Assembly: GCA_023374025.1 (NCBI GenBank)
Contig: SIJG01000010.1
Location: 646,517 to 710,516 of the forward strand
Length of the DNA stretch: 64,000 nucleotides
Direction: 5' to 3'
Origin: Heterodera schachtii
Lineage: Eukaryota > Nematoda > Chromadorea > Rhabditida > Heteroderidae
The notes below the pieces were generated by a model. That model saw only the letters and a list, made by a program, of their open reading frames with translations, was not told the origin of the DNA and made no database searches. The translations under genes were made by a program, and so were the position numbers. Below, piece by piece: positions 1 through 12,050 of the stretch (its first letter is position 1; each line of letters opens with the position of its first letter).

Positions 1-54
1 CATTTTGTGATTTGAGATTCCTCAATCAACTAACCATCTTCTGTTTTTTTACAG

Positions 55-413
55 GTGTTGTCGAACTCGCCAAAGTTGCCTACCAGGAAGCGATGGACAC
101 GGCCGGCGACAAAATCCCAGCGACCGATCCGACTCGGCTTGGCCTTGCGCTCAACTTTGCCGTGTTCAACTACGAGATCTTAAATTCGGTGTCCGAGGCA
201 CGCAAAGTGATCCAAACTGTGAGTTTCGGATTTTGATTTTTATGTTTCGTTTTCATGGCCAAATCCCCCCGCTTTTCACAGGCTCTCGACTTGGCCAATG
301 CGGAGATCCCCAAACTCAAGGAGCCGTTGTCTGAGGAGGCCGAAGGCAATTTGCGCGTGATGAAGGAAAACATGGACTTGTGGAAGCCGGAGGACGACAA
401 GCCTCCCGCCTAG
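55..413 (+). CDS. 14-3-3 family protein, last two coding exons (5' part outside window)
   Basis: 14-3-3 proteins are dimeric cytosolic adaptors that bind phosphoserine/phosphothreonine motifs. Exon 55-218 follows an acceptor (TTTTTTTACAG) and ends at a GTGAGT donor; exon 282-413 follows TTTTCACAG and ends in TAG at 411-413, and the phases agree. The first exon carries the family block RLGLALNFAVFNYEILNS (helices G/H, ligand groove) and an upstream AYQEAMDTA matching AYQEAFDIA. The last exon (ALDLANAEIPKL ... VMKENMDLWKPEDD) keeps the helix-I pattern, but it is diverged from the usual DSTLIMQLLRDNLTLW. The protein N-terminus and helices A-F lie to the left of the window. The family call is secure; the paralogue is unclear. 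Confidence 0.9.
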
Positions 414-585
414 AAGAGCTGAGAAGAAAAGGACGGACCAACCGATGGATGAGTGTAAATTGGACAGATCGGATGGATGAACGATATTATACATACAGCA
501 ACGATATTCAGAGATTGTATAAATAATTATTGTATGTGATGTATATATGCCATTGTATTGTATGTATTTGTGTGCTCCTCGTGTT

Positions 586-591
586 AATAAA
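586..591 (+). promoter_or_regulatory. Poly(A) signal AATAAA of the 14-3-3 gene
   Basis: Canonical AATAAA about 170 bases after the stop codon, on the same strand and in AT-rich sequence; a likely 3'-end signal. Confidence 0.55.
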
Positions 592-1579
592 TGCCATAAA
601 TGTGCAGGCCAAGTGCCAAATTCCGTTGTCAAACATTTCTTGATTGGTTGGTAACAAATTTGTTTGGCACTTGTTAACTGTTTGTTTTTGAATAGGGTGA
701 TGCCAAAACAATAGGGTTTATTCAAACAAGAAAAAAATGCGTTTTAAAAGAAATTCGGCAGAAATTTTTCGTACCTGTGAAGGAGACCTAGGGAATTAAA
801 AAAATTTTGCTTAAATTTTCATGAATTTTTTCGTGACTTTTTGTTCTTTTTTATGACCTGTTCGAGTCTGCGATTTCATGACTTTTTTAGTTGACTAAAG
901 ATTTTTCGTGACTTAAATTCCCATCCATAATGATCACGAATGTCACGTTCATTTGGATTAATTCCGAGAGAGTGAAACACCCATTTCAAATATTTGTCGA
1001 ATATATTAATTAAATTAATCTTTTTGTTCATTTTTTTGATAATTTGGTGTAGGAATTGGTCGTGTTTTGGGGATGATGAACGCGACTTGTTTAATAAAAA
1101 TTGTACAACAACTTTTAAAATTTGTTGAATTTGGCGATTTGGCGAAATGTTTTTTTTTGGTAGAGAGTTGGCGAAATGCCCGAATTTGAATTACAAATTT
1201 GTTTGCGAAAATTGTCAATTTGCGAGATATCCGTAGTACACCAATGAAATACCGGTGGAAATTCAGTTCACATGCCCTCCGCTGACTCTAATTTTCATTT
1301 AAATTGCCCATTAATAATTATCCATCCAAATTATGAATTAAATTCATTTAGCAAATTCTCTGATGGACAAACTCAATCCCCCTTAATCCCTTTCTTTTTT
1401 TTTTGGTTTTTCCATTTTTAGCCATTTTTATTCTTGTGAAATGTGCCCTTCCTTCCCCTTCCTTTCCTTTCCTTTGTCATGTGCCTTTGCCGTTTGCCTT
1501 AAATATTTTATTATTTTGCCTTGGGTCATGTGGGAGGAAAGGAGAGAGAATTTTGTTAATGATGCAAATCGATAAACAA

Positions 1580-2200
1580 ATGTTTACAAAGAGAGAGACA
1601 GAGAGATAGAGAAAGAGAGAATTGAAGAAATGACAAAAGAGTGAAGGAAAATTGTGTTGACAGAGAAAAGGAGACGAGTGGGCAGAGACGTGGAAATAAG
1701 AAATGATGAGAGAGAGAAATAGAGGGAACAACAGAGGAGAGGGAAAGAGAGAAAACGAAGAGAGAGGGAGAGAGAGAGAGAGAGAGGAATGAGGAGGAGC
1801 GAGAAGCAGTGAAAATGAGGTAGAGGGAGAGGATGAGGAGGAGCGAGAAGCAGTAAAAATAGGGAAGAGAGAAAACTGGTAAGAAAGAAAGGAAAATTCC
1901 CTTCCTAAAGAGCGAGAGAGAGAGAGAGAGGAAGAAAGAAAGAAAAAATTCTCTTCCCCCCCCCCCCCTATTAAGCTCACATTGCCACTAGAAACACATA
2001 AAGCATAGAAAGAGAAGGAGGGAGAGAGAGAGACGGATGAGCAAGAGAGTGAGAGAGAGAGTGATGGTGAGAGAGAAGAATGAGAGAGCGAAAATGCGGA
2101 TGAGAGAAGAATAAGCAAGAGAGTAGAAAGAGTGAGGGAGAGAGAGAAGGATGAAGGATGAGCAAGAGAGTGAGAGAGAAAGAGAGAGATTGATGATGAG
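1580..2200 (+). repeat. Polypurine (GA-rich) tract
   Basis: About 600 bases almost wholly A and G on the plus strand, with GAGAGAGA runs and near-repeats such as GAGGAGGAGCGAGAAGCAGT twice (about 1790 and 1835). It produces long spurious CT-side reading frames. Confidence 0.85.
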
Positions 2201-3420
2201 AGAAAAATGGGACAGAGAGGCAGGCGGTTGTGGTCCCTCGTCCCCCCCTCCCTTCCCTTCCCTCTCCGTCGTCATTCGATGCGGAGTTTTCGGCTAAAAC
2301 TCTCTTCCCCCAAAATGACATTCGTCGTCATCACATCATTCATTCGATTCGCCTTGCTTTACCGGCTCAAAAGCAGCCCAACCCTTCCTCCCCTGCCGGT
2401 CTCGGCCAACTCAGTCCTGCACCAAATTGAGGCCATGAGAGGCCGGCAGTTTGAAAACACTGGTCTCGGCTGTCCGGCCAACTGTGGCCTTCATGACCCT
2501 AATTAGTGATTGGAAAAACGGAATTTTCAAAATGCTGAATCGATTGGACCTGGGTTTTTTCCTGGATTCATCCCCGGATTTTTTGTTTTGTTTGGCACGC
2601 TTAAATTTCTGATCTGTGCCCAGGTTTCTTCAAACGTCCTGGATTTTTTCTGAGTCTGGGTTTTTATACACCAAACACAGACCCAGGACAATTTGGAAAT
2701 CCAGGCATAGCTTTTTTTCTTTTTATACCAAGCCTTTTATTAAGCACTGATGAAAGCTTTCTTCCCTTCTTTATCCTTTTGGCCATGAAAAAGATTTTTT
2801 AATGACGAGGAATCGGTCGCGGCCAACTGAGTCCCGCTTAAAAAAGAACCAATTAGGAAAATGGAAGGAGGCATTCTTTCTTTATGTTGCGGCACTTCAT
2901 TTATTGTCGCCAAAAATTAATTGGAAAAACATATTTTGTCACAATTTTCCAAAAATAGCCCCGCGGGACTCAGTTTATTTGTTTTCATCCCCGGCGGGGA
3001 TAAGGGAATACGGTATTTTGATGTACATGATGTACAGTATATGTAACCATTGCTAGTACCGTAATGTGCTTGTACAAATTGACCAATTTTTGTAAATTCA
3101 TTCAAAAATTTTAATAAAAATCAATTTATATAATAAGTGCATTCATTTTAATTTAAAAATCACATTTTTGCTTTGATGAGAAAATTCATTCATTCATCAA
3201 TATTAATAATAATAATTTGGTCACCAGCAGAGCTTTAGCAGCTGTGCTGCTGCTGCGTTTGGTTAGCTTTTGGCTTTGGCTTTTTGTACAAAAAAAAGCC
3301 GAAAAGCTTTATTAATAAAGAGGATTTACTATATTAGTGTGGTTGTTGGTACTCATTCATTTTTCAAAAGTCTCATTTTGGCTACCAACAAACAAAAGCC
3401 TCATTTGGGGGGGGGGGGGG

Positions 3421-3537
3421 TCAAGAAGCCTAATTTTCTCAAAAATTATATTTCCCTGGGTCAAGAAGCCTAATTTTCTCAAAAATTATATTTCCCTGGG
3501 TCAAGAAGCCTAATTTTCTCAAAAAATTATATTTCCC
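3421..3537 (+). repeat. Tandem repeat, 40-bp unit x3
   Basis: Three head-to-tail copies starting TCAAGAAGCCTAATTTTCTC. The first two are identical and the third has one extra A. A run of about 12 G precedes it. Confidence 0.9.
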
Positions 3538-4764
3538 CAATGTCCATATGATGCTTTTTTGTATAAATTAGTTGACTTTGTGTTTTTTGTTAAGCGATTT
3601 CCCTCAAAAATCTTTAAAAAAAAAATTCCCAAAAATCATAAAAAAATCCTAATTTTCAAAAAGCCACAAATGGATATGAACAATTAATTAATTACCCATC
3701 ACAGCACATCTGCTCCGAACGCTGCTCATTTGTGATTTTATTCTCCTCCCGCGGGCATTCAATTTCATTAATCCCTCTAAGGAATCTTCTCATTAGAGAC
3801 CGGCAAAATTTGAAAAATCCGGGTCAGCGGGACACCCGAAATTGACCCACCTCAGCAGGGCCCCTGTTTTTACAGGAGATGTTGTATTTCAAAAAACATA
3901 CAGAACCCGCACCAGTCCCTAAAATCGCCCCACATCTCGGTCAATCCCGCCCTGGCTTTAACCCTACGTTTTTGTGTCCTCACTATTGTATTACTCATTC
4001 ATTTGTTAATGAGCCTCTCTATCCCATACTCAATTAGGCAAATCGTCCGCCCCCCCCCCCCCCCCCCCCCCCCGATTTCACAATTTTCCCATTTTTGGGG
4101 ACTCTTTCGTCCAATCACTTTTCGCCTCTCCCTTCCATGTACTCCAATTAAGCTGGCTCTCAATCGTCCCTTCCCTCGCCAATCCAAAAATGAATGTTTC
4201 GCAATTATTTTCCCATTTGCCCACCACCACATCCCATCTCCCCCCCCCCCTTCCCATCCATCCCCACACATTTCCCATTCATCACTCTTTCTTCCCCCCC
4301 CCCCCCCCCAATCCCATCGCTTCTCTTCCTTCTCCTCTTCCTCTTCCTCGTCATCATCCATCACCAGCAGCAAACAGCAGCAGTTTATTGATGCTTACTG
4401 CTTGCTGCTGCTTTTGTTGTTTGTGTTGTGTGTTGTTAATCGTGTCTTTTCCCCCGCTTCTCCTTCTTCTGTTGCTCTGCTCCTTTTTCTCCCCCCCCCC
4501 CCGCTTTTTTGTTACACAAAATTAAAATGGTAACAACAAAAAAATAAATTTATTTATTTATTTGTCCATATGTACACACAGTCAGTCAGTCCATTTACTA
4601 AACACCTCTCCCCCCCCCCCCATTCATTTGTCATTCATATTATTATTCCTATTTAATGGCCGTCTTATTAGTCATCATCCTTCCATCCATCAATCCATTT
4701 GCATTTTGCGATTTGCCCCCCCCCCCCCCGCTTTCGTCCCCCCTCGATATACTTTACAATATTA

Positions 4765-4851
4765 TATTTTTGCATTTTGTTTTTCTGGACGAAACATTGG
4801 GGGCCCAATTTATTTTTGCATTTTGTTTTTCTGGACAAACATTGGGGGCCC
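4765..4851 (+). repeat. Direct duplication, ~41-bp unit x2
   Basis: Two copies of a unit containing GCATTTTGTTTTTCTGGAC and ending ACATTGGGGGCCC, with a 2-base difference, followed by a C-homopolymer. Confidence 0.8.
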
Positions 4852-5799
4852 CCCCCCCCCAACTCCACCCCCCCCCTGCTTCTGAGTACTGTCCAGTGCC
4901 CCCACGTATTGTATCCTACGGTATGTTCCACACATACAGTGGACGAAGAATCATTGAGGGCACAACCCCCTGCTGCTGTGGGGTACTGTCCCGTACTGTT
5001 CTCCTCTCCACCTGGTACCGTATAATCCTACGGTATTCCACACATATAGGGGGTCACACACTCCTGTTTTGGCATTTTCAGCTGCGGCATCCCTCTGCTG
5101 CTGTGCTTTGATGATTTTCATTCAGCAGGAGGGGGCTGCACTTAACTGGATTTTGATTACGGAAATCCGTAACCCTATAATTATGGAGATTCACTTTCAA
5201 TCACGCAAATCCGTAAGCATAATTAAGGGGTCCAAAAAAGCCGTAATTTCCGTCACCCGTAATCCGTAATTGCATGCTTTCATTCCATGAAGGGAGACTT
5301 TAAAATCCAAAATTTTCATTTGCCACTTTCTTGGGTTTGAAATAAAATCCGCTTTTTAAATTAACATAAAAATGGCAATAAATTTGCATTTGGGCTTTGG
5401 TATATTATTTTATAACCTGCGCCTATTCAAACACAGCGCACTTATCTCATTAGTTAACTGCGTCAATTAGTCATCATTAATTGGCCGGTTGAACTTCTCA
5501 CATGTTTTTGGCATGATAATTAGTAGTTTTATTACCATACACACAAATCCCATCCCGTACTTTGTGCCTTTCCATTATTAGAGAGAATCATTTAGAGGAT
5601 AATGGGGCCACCGACTCCAAAGATCTTTGGATAAAATGCCAAAGACTGCCTGCTCCATAAATGGAACGAGGATCATAATGCCATAATTGGCATTAAATTC
5701 CAAGGGATTGAAAAATGGCAAAACGCCTCGGGCAATGTTACTATAAGGCACAAAGTAAATTTGGCACTGTTCTAATGAGTAAATGCCTATTTAACAAAC

Positions 5800-6015
5800 A
5801 AAAAACCGGAAGTGGTGCCATAATTGCGCCAAAAATTCATGGAATGCCAATAGCAATGCCATAATCACTCCGAATAATAAAATGCCAGTGGCATTGACAT
5901 AATTGCCTCGAAAATCCACAAAATGCCAATAGCAGTGCCATAATTGGCCCGATAACCCACAAAATGCCAATGACAGTACCATAATCCAATCAACAAAATT
6001 CCGAGGAAATGCCAC
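5800..6015 (+). repeat. Degenerate tandem repeat with AAAATGCCAATAGCAGTGCC core
   Basis: At least four diverged units of about 50-60 bases, each with AATGCCAAT...AGTGCCATAATT. Looser relatives extend left to about 5630. Confidence 0.6.
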
Positions 6016-7259
6016 TATTGCGCGACAAAATGCCTAATTACCCTTTAATTATCCATTGCACTTACTAAATCTCGCAAAATAGTCCCAGCTTTATAAAACA
6101 AGCCCATTGTTTCTATTTTCTTGAATTTTACAATAAAAAAATATTTTTTTCCCCATTTTAGGCATTTCTCAGCCCACTTTGTACGGTAGTATCGTTACAG
6201 TACACGCAAATTACCATTGTTATTTTCGTGTTATTATTATTCTCATCATTCTCAGCATCATCATCACCACCATCAATTATTATTATTCTTTTTTCGCTTC
6301 AATTCCTTTGATTTTGCCCTCCCTTTTCGTCACCCATCAATTAATTAATTGATCCCTAATTAGTATTCAAAAAACAAAACAAAAAACGACGACAGAAAAT
6401 TGTGACGGCATCAAATTTCTTCACGTGCAAAAACACAGCGAGGCAATTAAGACTTTTTGGTGAGTAACCAAAAAACTCATTAATAAACTGTACTGTTTGT
6501 ACTGTAATTAGGCTGGCTGAGACTCAGCTAAGGTTCACAAATGATCCACTAATTAGGACCATTTTTAGGGGGAAAATGATGAAATTCAAAAAAAAAAAAT
6601 ACTTGAAAACCCACCAAAAACAAAATTTTTCGACAAAAAAAAATTATTTAAATTTTGCTCCAAAGCAACCAAATTTTCATTCTTTTATAATATCATTCGA
6701 TTGTTCAAAAGGTTCAGACCAAAGCAGGTCAAATGTTTTGAAAAACATTTATTCAATTTTATCAACAAATTCCATTAAAATTTCCAAAAATTTACCCGTC
6801 GACGCCTAATGGCACAGCCGGACTCCAATTTTACCATTTTTTTTTTTGGAAATTTGTCACCAAAATGAATTATTTATTCTGCGAAAAAATTGCTAAAAAG
6901 AAAACATACCTAGACAAATCTTTGAAGATTTTACTTTTTTGAAGGGTTTACTTATTTTATTACAAATTCCATTAAAATATCCAAAAATTTACCCTGGCAA
7001 CGCCTATCGGCACCTTAGGGCCCCCCATTTTACCATTTTTTTCTGAAAAATTGACCCAAATGACAAAAATCGGTTCAAATGTCTTTAGGTATCCCTCCCC
7101 TCCAAAAAAATTTTTTTTTCTGGCCTCGGGTGGGCCTGGACCAAAGTACACATACAGTAAGCTTTTGTTTTTCTTAATTATGCTTTTGCGTTATGTGAAA
7201 ATAAATTTTCCCTTTTTGGCATAGCGTAAAACAACAAAAAAAAAACAAATCAAAAAACA

Positions 7260-10256
7260 ATGGCATCGTCAGCAGCCGCCACTGCGGCAACGGCTAAATT
7301 TGGCACGCCCACGCGTTTCTCACCCACCACTTTCTTCACCATGGCAGCGATGACATCGGCAACCGGCACCGGCACCACCGACAACGGTGGCACTACCGTA
7401 GTGGCCAACGGGGCCAGCGGCATCACTCCTCCGGCGTCCTCAATGTTTTTGAATGGCACGGCTGGTGGTGGCACAACGCCAAAGTCGTCATTGTCCTCGT
7501 CGGGAGCGGCCAACAGCAACGGCAACATTCGGCCCAAGAACAGCCTGCGGGCACAGCACCAGCAACGGCAGGAGGCCGCCGCTACGAAAATTGGTGATGG
7601 TGGAAGAGGTGTGTACCCCATTTTTGTGTAGTGCTGTCGAGAAGCGAGTTTCGAGACTGGGTCGCGAGACCTCGAAACCCATAAAAAATTGGGAATTTTC
7701 TCGAGAGCCTTAAAAATTTGAAATTTTCTCGAGACCTCAAAAAATCCGAGATTTTTCTTGAGTTTGAGACTCGAGAACTCAAGAAAATCACGAAATTTTT
7801 TCGAGAAATCAAAAATGCGAGATTTATCTCGAACTTTATTTAGACTCGAGGTCTCAGGAAAAACGGGATTTTATCTAATTGAGACTTGGAATTTGGGATC
7901 CCCAAAAACTGAGGGTTCTTGAGTTTGATATACTCGATACTTCAAAAACGAATCAACACTGAGACTATATAACTAACTATAAATGCCGTGAAAAATTTGC
8001 TCAAAAAGTGCATTTGTGGTAAAATCTTCAGCGCTCAACTGTCCAAAAAGTCCAAACGGCGGCGCTGTCGTGGCCTCAGCGGCGGCAAATGCTTCTTCCG
8101 ACAAATTGTCTTCAAAACGCCAGCAGCAAAGTAGTCGTTCAAAGTGCCAACAACAGTTTGGCGTGTCGCCCGGCACCGCTGTGCCAGCGGCTATCGCCAC
8201 CAATGGCATTTGTGCCACGCCGTCCTCGCGCAACCAGCAACACCGCCGTCGGCACTCAATCCGCCGCGAACAGTCGGCCAGTGCCATCGCGATACCGCCA
8301 CGTCGGTACCACCACTACAGCAACAACAATGGCACGGGCATCAGCAATGGCATCGGCAGCAATTCTTCGTTGTACGGCACCGCGCATCCGTATGCCGGCT
8401 GCTACACACCGCCGAGCGCAATTTTCTACGCCCATGAAGGCACGGCACAATTGAGTCCCGTCCCGACCCCCAGGGCATGGGAATATTGAATAATCGTTGT
8501 CCCCTCTCGGGTTGAATTTTGGGTTGGATAAAAGCCGGATTTCGGGTAAACCGGAACAACTTGAAATGGGCTATATTGTATGCTGCAAAAACCATTGAAT
8601 GGCATATTGTAAAAAACGCAGGAAATGGCATACTGTAACGGAATAACGTGCATACTGTACCAACAAAAAACCCATACAAATTATACTGAAATCAACAATA
8701 TTTGTGTTATGTTCAGCAGCGGATTACGAGGTGTCGCCCATTTTTGCGGGCCCAAAATTCATCGAGTCGCCGTCCGCCAAAAGTTTGCCGTTGCCACCGC
8801 CCCAATGGTTGGAGGCGTACAACGGCGGAAGTGGCAAAAAGAAGGAGGAGGACGGATTGGTGGCAGTGGCATTTTATGTGCCGACGGCATGTGACGAAAA
8901 CAGCGCCAATGCCGCTGACGAGGATGTGGAGACGGAGCTGCAACACAACACCAACAATGGCCGGCACCAATGGTGGGCCGGTGATGGGCGAGGAACGGCA
9001 CTTTGGACGACTGAGCGTTGCCGACAGCAGCCCGGGACGCCGAACTGCCGGTGCGAAATTGCTAACATTCAAACTTTCGCTTGCAAAGGGCCCTCAAATG
9101 GGTGACTCCTTCGTAGCGAGGGGGGCCGGTCTAAAAGAGGGGGGGGGGGGGTGGTCGCTGGCGAAGAGGGAAAGATGAAAAATGTAAAAAAAAAAAAAAT
9201 TTTTTTTAACATAATTCATTAAAATTTCCGGTGACACTCGAACTTTCGCTTGCGCAGCGAAGGGGGGGGGCCGGTGTAAAAGAGGGGGGGGGGATCGTTG
9301 GAGCGAAGGGGGAAAGAGGAAAAAATTAAAATTTTTTAACATAGTTCATAAAATTTCCGGTGCCGCCTGTCCGGCACTGTCCCGGACCTCCCCCCCCCCC
9401 ACAATGTTCCCCAAAATTTTAATGAAAAATTCGTGCCGTAAAAATTTTTGGGATTTATAAGACCCCACAATTTGCCCTCAGGCCATTCCTCATTCTCCGA
9501 GAGCAGCAGCACCAGCAGTGGCACTTCAACAAGCAGTGGTGGCTTTACCAGTAGCAGCAGCGATGGCGAGCAGTACCAGCTGCAACAGGACCAGGACAAT
9601 ACCCATGGCAACGGGGGCAAGCAGTTCAGCTCCATCATTCCGGGCAATTGGTCACCACCAGCGGCGGTGCCGACGACGCCGAAAAGTGCCGTCGTGTCCA
9701 TGCAGCAGCAGAGCGTCATCACCAACAAAACCAGCAGCAGCTGTTACATTCGTGCCGTCGACGACAATGAGAACACCGCCGCGAAGATGGTGGCTGCAGG
9801 TGCCACGGCATCGCCCGTCGTTGGCATTCGCATGGACCCGCTGCATTTGGTAGGGCGGGGCGCCGTTTTTTTTTTTTCATTGAGCTGTGCGAGGGTCTCA
9901 AAATCGAGGGCATTTCTCGGTGCCCTCCCCCCCCCCCCTTTTTTTTTGCCATTCTCGGTCTCGAGTTCGCAAAAAGCACTTTGCTCGACAGTTTCCTAGG
10001 TTAGTTGGGTGCACTATATTTAATTCTCGAGTGTTGTCCCTCATCATTGGTCGGCGGCACGTTTTTCCTTGGCACGGCACCAATTTTTGTAGAGAATTTT
10101 AGGGCCCGAGAGTCTCGAGACTGAAACTCAATATTCTCCGTTACCCGCCGGGGGTTTTCCCTGGAATTTCAATATGTCAATGCCCTCGAGCGCATCCATA
10201 CAATGTTCCATTCTTTTAATCCCTATTTTCCACAGATCCAAGCCTGCTACCCGTGA
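7260..10256 (+). CDS. PNRC-like low-complexity protein (mRNA-decapping coactivator motif), 5 exons
   Basis: Exons 7260-7608, 8032-8454, 8717-8980, 9482-9849 and 10236-10256 join in frame to 474 residues. Most of the protein is Ser/Thr/Ala/Gly/Gln-rich and probably disordered. The only recognisable segment is at residues ~260-289, where FAGPKFIESPSAKSLPLPPPQW matches the PNRC consensus ([22 protein letters not shown]). In vertebrate PNRC1/2 and yeast Edc1-type proteins such a short linear motif binds DCP1 and stimulates decapping; the vertebrate proteins also bind nuclear receptors. I infer a decapping-enhancer role. The start is the first ATG of the open first exon. The exon 2 donor (TTGA^GTCCCG) was chosen because it gives the phase that the motif exon needs; exon 3 could start at 8720 instead of 8717. 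The last exon adds only IQACYP. Exon borders are moderately sure, the motif more so. Confidence 0.6.
7630..7870 (+). repeat. CTCGAG-rich degenerate repeat in intron 1 of the PNRC-like gene
   Basis: Repeated TCTCGAGA/CTCGAGAC words in AT-rich spacers of about 35 bases (GAAATTTTCTCGAGACCTCAA and variants). A second CTCGAGT/CTCGAGA patch lies at about 9890-10130 in the last intron. Confidence 0.6.
9105..9362 (+). repeat. Imperfect tandem duplication (~140 bp) in intron 3 of the PNRC-like gene
   Basis: Two copies each run from GGGGCCGGT(C/G)TAAAAGAGGGGG through a run of A/T to AAAATTTCCGGTG. Both contain G-homopolymers of nine or more. Confidence 0.75.
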
Positions 10257-11369
10257 CACGTGCCACGGCACTCTTCGGCGCCATCCAATGGCACTTTTTG
10301 TCCACCCGTTAATTCATTTTCATTTACCATGTTTTGTCGAACATATTCTCTTTTTTTTAATTTGTGTGTTGTATTAGTTAGTATTGGTGTTGAATATGTT
10401 TTTGAACACATCATCCATTACAATTTTTCTGGGGATTGACCGACCAGGGATGGATTTTCGAGGCCTCAAAATTATACGGAAATCGAAATTCCTCCCTTAA
10501 AAATGCCGGAAAATCGGAAATTCCTCGCCGTCCCTGGTGGCAAATGGACGGGAACATTTTCAAAACGGAAAAGATTGAATTTTCGAAATGTAAAAATTTT
10601 TTTGCCAAAATTTCAAACCGAAAATTTTTGGTTATAAATTCATCAATCAACCGATTTAAAACATATTTTTATTATTTTTTTTTAGAAATTTTCCATCATT
10701 TTTTTGTATTTTTCTCTGTCTGACTGTGTGTTAGAAAAGTCTCTTACATTTTGCACACTTTTTTCTTCTCCACTCACTCATTTCGTGCTCCTTTTACGTA
10801 TTCGGGAAATTGAAAACAATTCGAATTTGGCGTTTTGCAAAACCGAACAAAAAACAGAAAATTGAAATTCCGTTTTTGCTCAGTCCAAAATGTTTTGTCG
10901 GACAAAACGCCAACAATTTTTGTCATTGGCGCTTCTTTTTTCTTAATTGGACCGATCAGTTTTGTTTTACTCATTTTGTCACATAATTTTGATTCCATAA
11001 TTTTGTCTGTTTTAGTGATCAATCAGTAGTACACTGATCAATTAATTGACTTACCTTATGCATTTAACAGTTCAAAATGTCCCCCCCCCCTCTCTCTCTT
11101 TTTTTTTTGTTAATTGATGGCATTTCGCCAATTTTTCCTCTGTGAAAACATTTGAATTTTGTTCGATTCCTCCCTTTTTAATCACTAATCACCTCCTCCT
11201 CTTCTTCTGTTCACTTCTGTTTAAGTTGTTGTACATTTTTTTTTATTAATCAGTTTGTCCATCCCCAACACACTTCCTCACTGATCAGAAATAATTTTGT
11301 TTCCTAGCTTTGAAGTGATTTTTCGTCGATTTTTTATATTTTAATTTAATTTAATTGTTGGCATTTGGC

Positions 11370-11735
11370 CCCTCTGATGATGATAGAGTTGCCGGTGTGT
11401 TTCCGGCACGGTCTGCGCGTCTGATCACGGCATTTTTAAAAAGGAAATGTTGCTGATCACCGAATACGTCTGATCACTACTGATCGGCGCGTTACGGTAA
11501 TGCACAGAAGCATTGATGTACGAGAATTCGTCAAAGTGCCGAAATCGGCGGAACATTTTCTGATCACTTTGGATTGATTTTTTCCGTGATCGTGTCCAAA
11601 ATTATCAATTTTTGCATGGGTTCGTCCCGCAGTTACGGTAATCTGATCAGTTCCCGTATTGACGCTGTAACAGTGACCCGTTTTATTGTGGTGCCGTGAT
11701 CAGATGTCGGCTTCAGATCAAAGGCGTGTAAAATG
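11370..11735. repeat. TGATCA-word cluster
   Basis: Repeated TGATCAC, TGATCGG and TGATCAG words at irregular spacing of about 20-60 bases (for example TTGCTGATCACCGAATACGT, CTGATCACTACTGATCGGCG). The same word recurs in introns and spacers from 46 to 64 kb. Confidence 0.6.
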
Positions 11736-11789
11736 CCGGTGAATTGTGGGCACAATGTCTATGTCTGTCTGTCCACTGTTGTCCCATGA

Positions 11790-12050
11790 ATTCTCTCTCT
11801 CTCTCTCTCACTCCCTCTCAAACACACACATATCTGGTCATGTCTGATCAACTCTCTCCTCTCTCTCTCGCTACAATTCTCTCTACTGTTGTGCTATTCT
11901 TAAAAATGTTTGTCGTCTCCCCCACGCTCTCTCGTCTCATCTCTCACAGAGATCTCTCAAAACTCTCCTCATTTTTCATGTACACTCTAACTTCACTCTG
12001 CTGTCCTTATCTGTGAGCTCTCTCGCTTTCTCCCCTCACTCTCTCCATTA
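11790..12050 (+). repeat. CT-rich simple-sequence tract
   Basis: Dominated by CTCTCTCT with interruptions. Open frames across it have no gene-like composition. Confidence 0.8.

Larger units (their letters stand above)
592..7259. other. Non-coding region, low complexity
   Basis: I see no supportable gene here. Open frames are fragments of GA-, CT- or C-rich low-complexity DNA. Contents include a long purine tract (about 1580-2200), a 40-bp triplicate (3421-3537), several runs of 10-20 C (for example near 4051-4072, 4298 and 4720), a 41-bp duplicate (4765-4851) and a degenerate ATGCCAATAGC repeat (about 5800-6015). Confidence 0.6.

Noticed and set aside
1477..2321. Ser/Leu-rich minus-strand frames up to 213 codons
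   Set aside because: They are translations of a GA/CT simple-sequence tract, without gene-like composition.
3421..3537. CRISPR-like array
   Set aside because: Units are directly adjacent with no spacers, and the genome is eukaryotic.
4003..4533. 176-codon Pro/Ser-rich frame
   Set aside because: Built from poly-C runs and TC-rich DNA.
7250..7621. 123-codon minus-strand frame opposite the first PNRC-like exon
   Set aside because: Antisense of an exon that joins in phase to a recognisable motif; Val/Ala-rich composition is explained by the sense codons.
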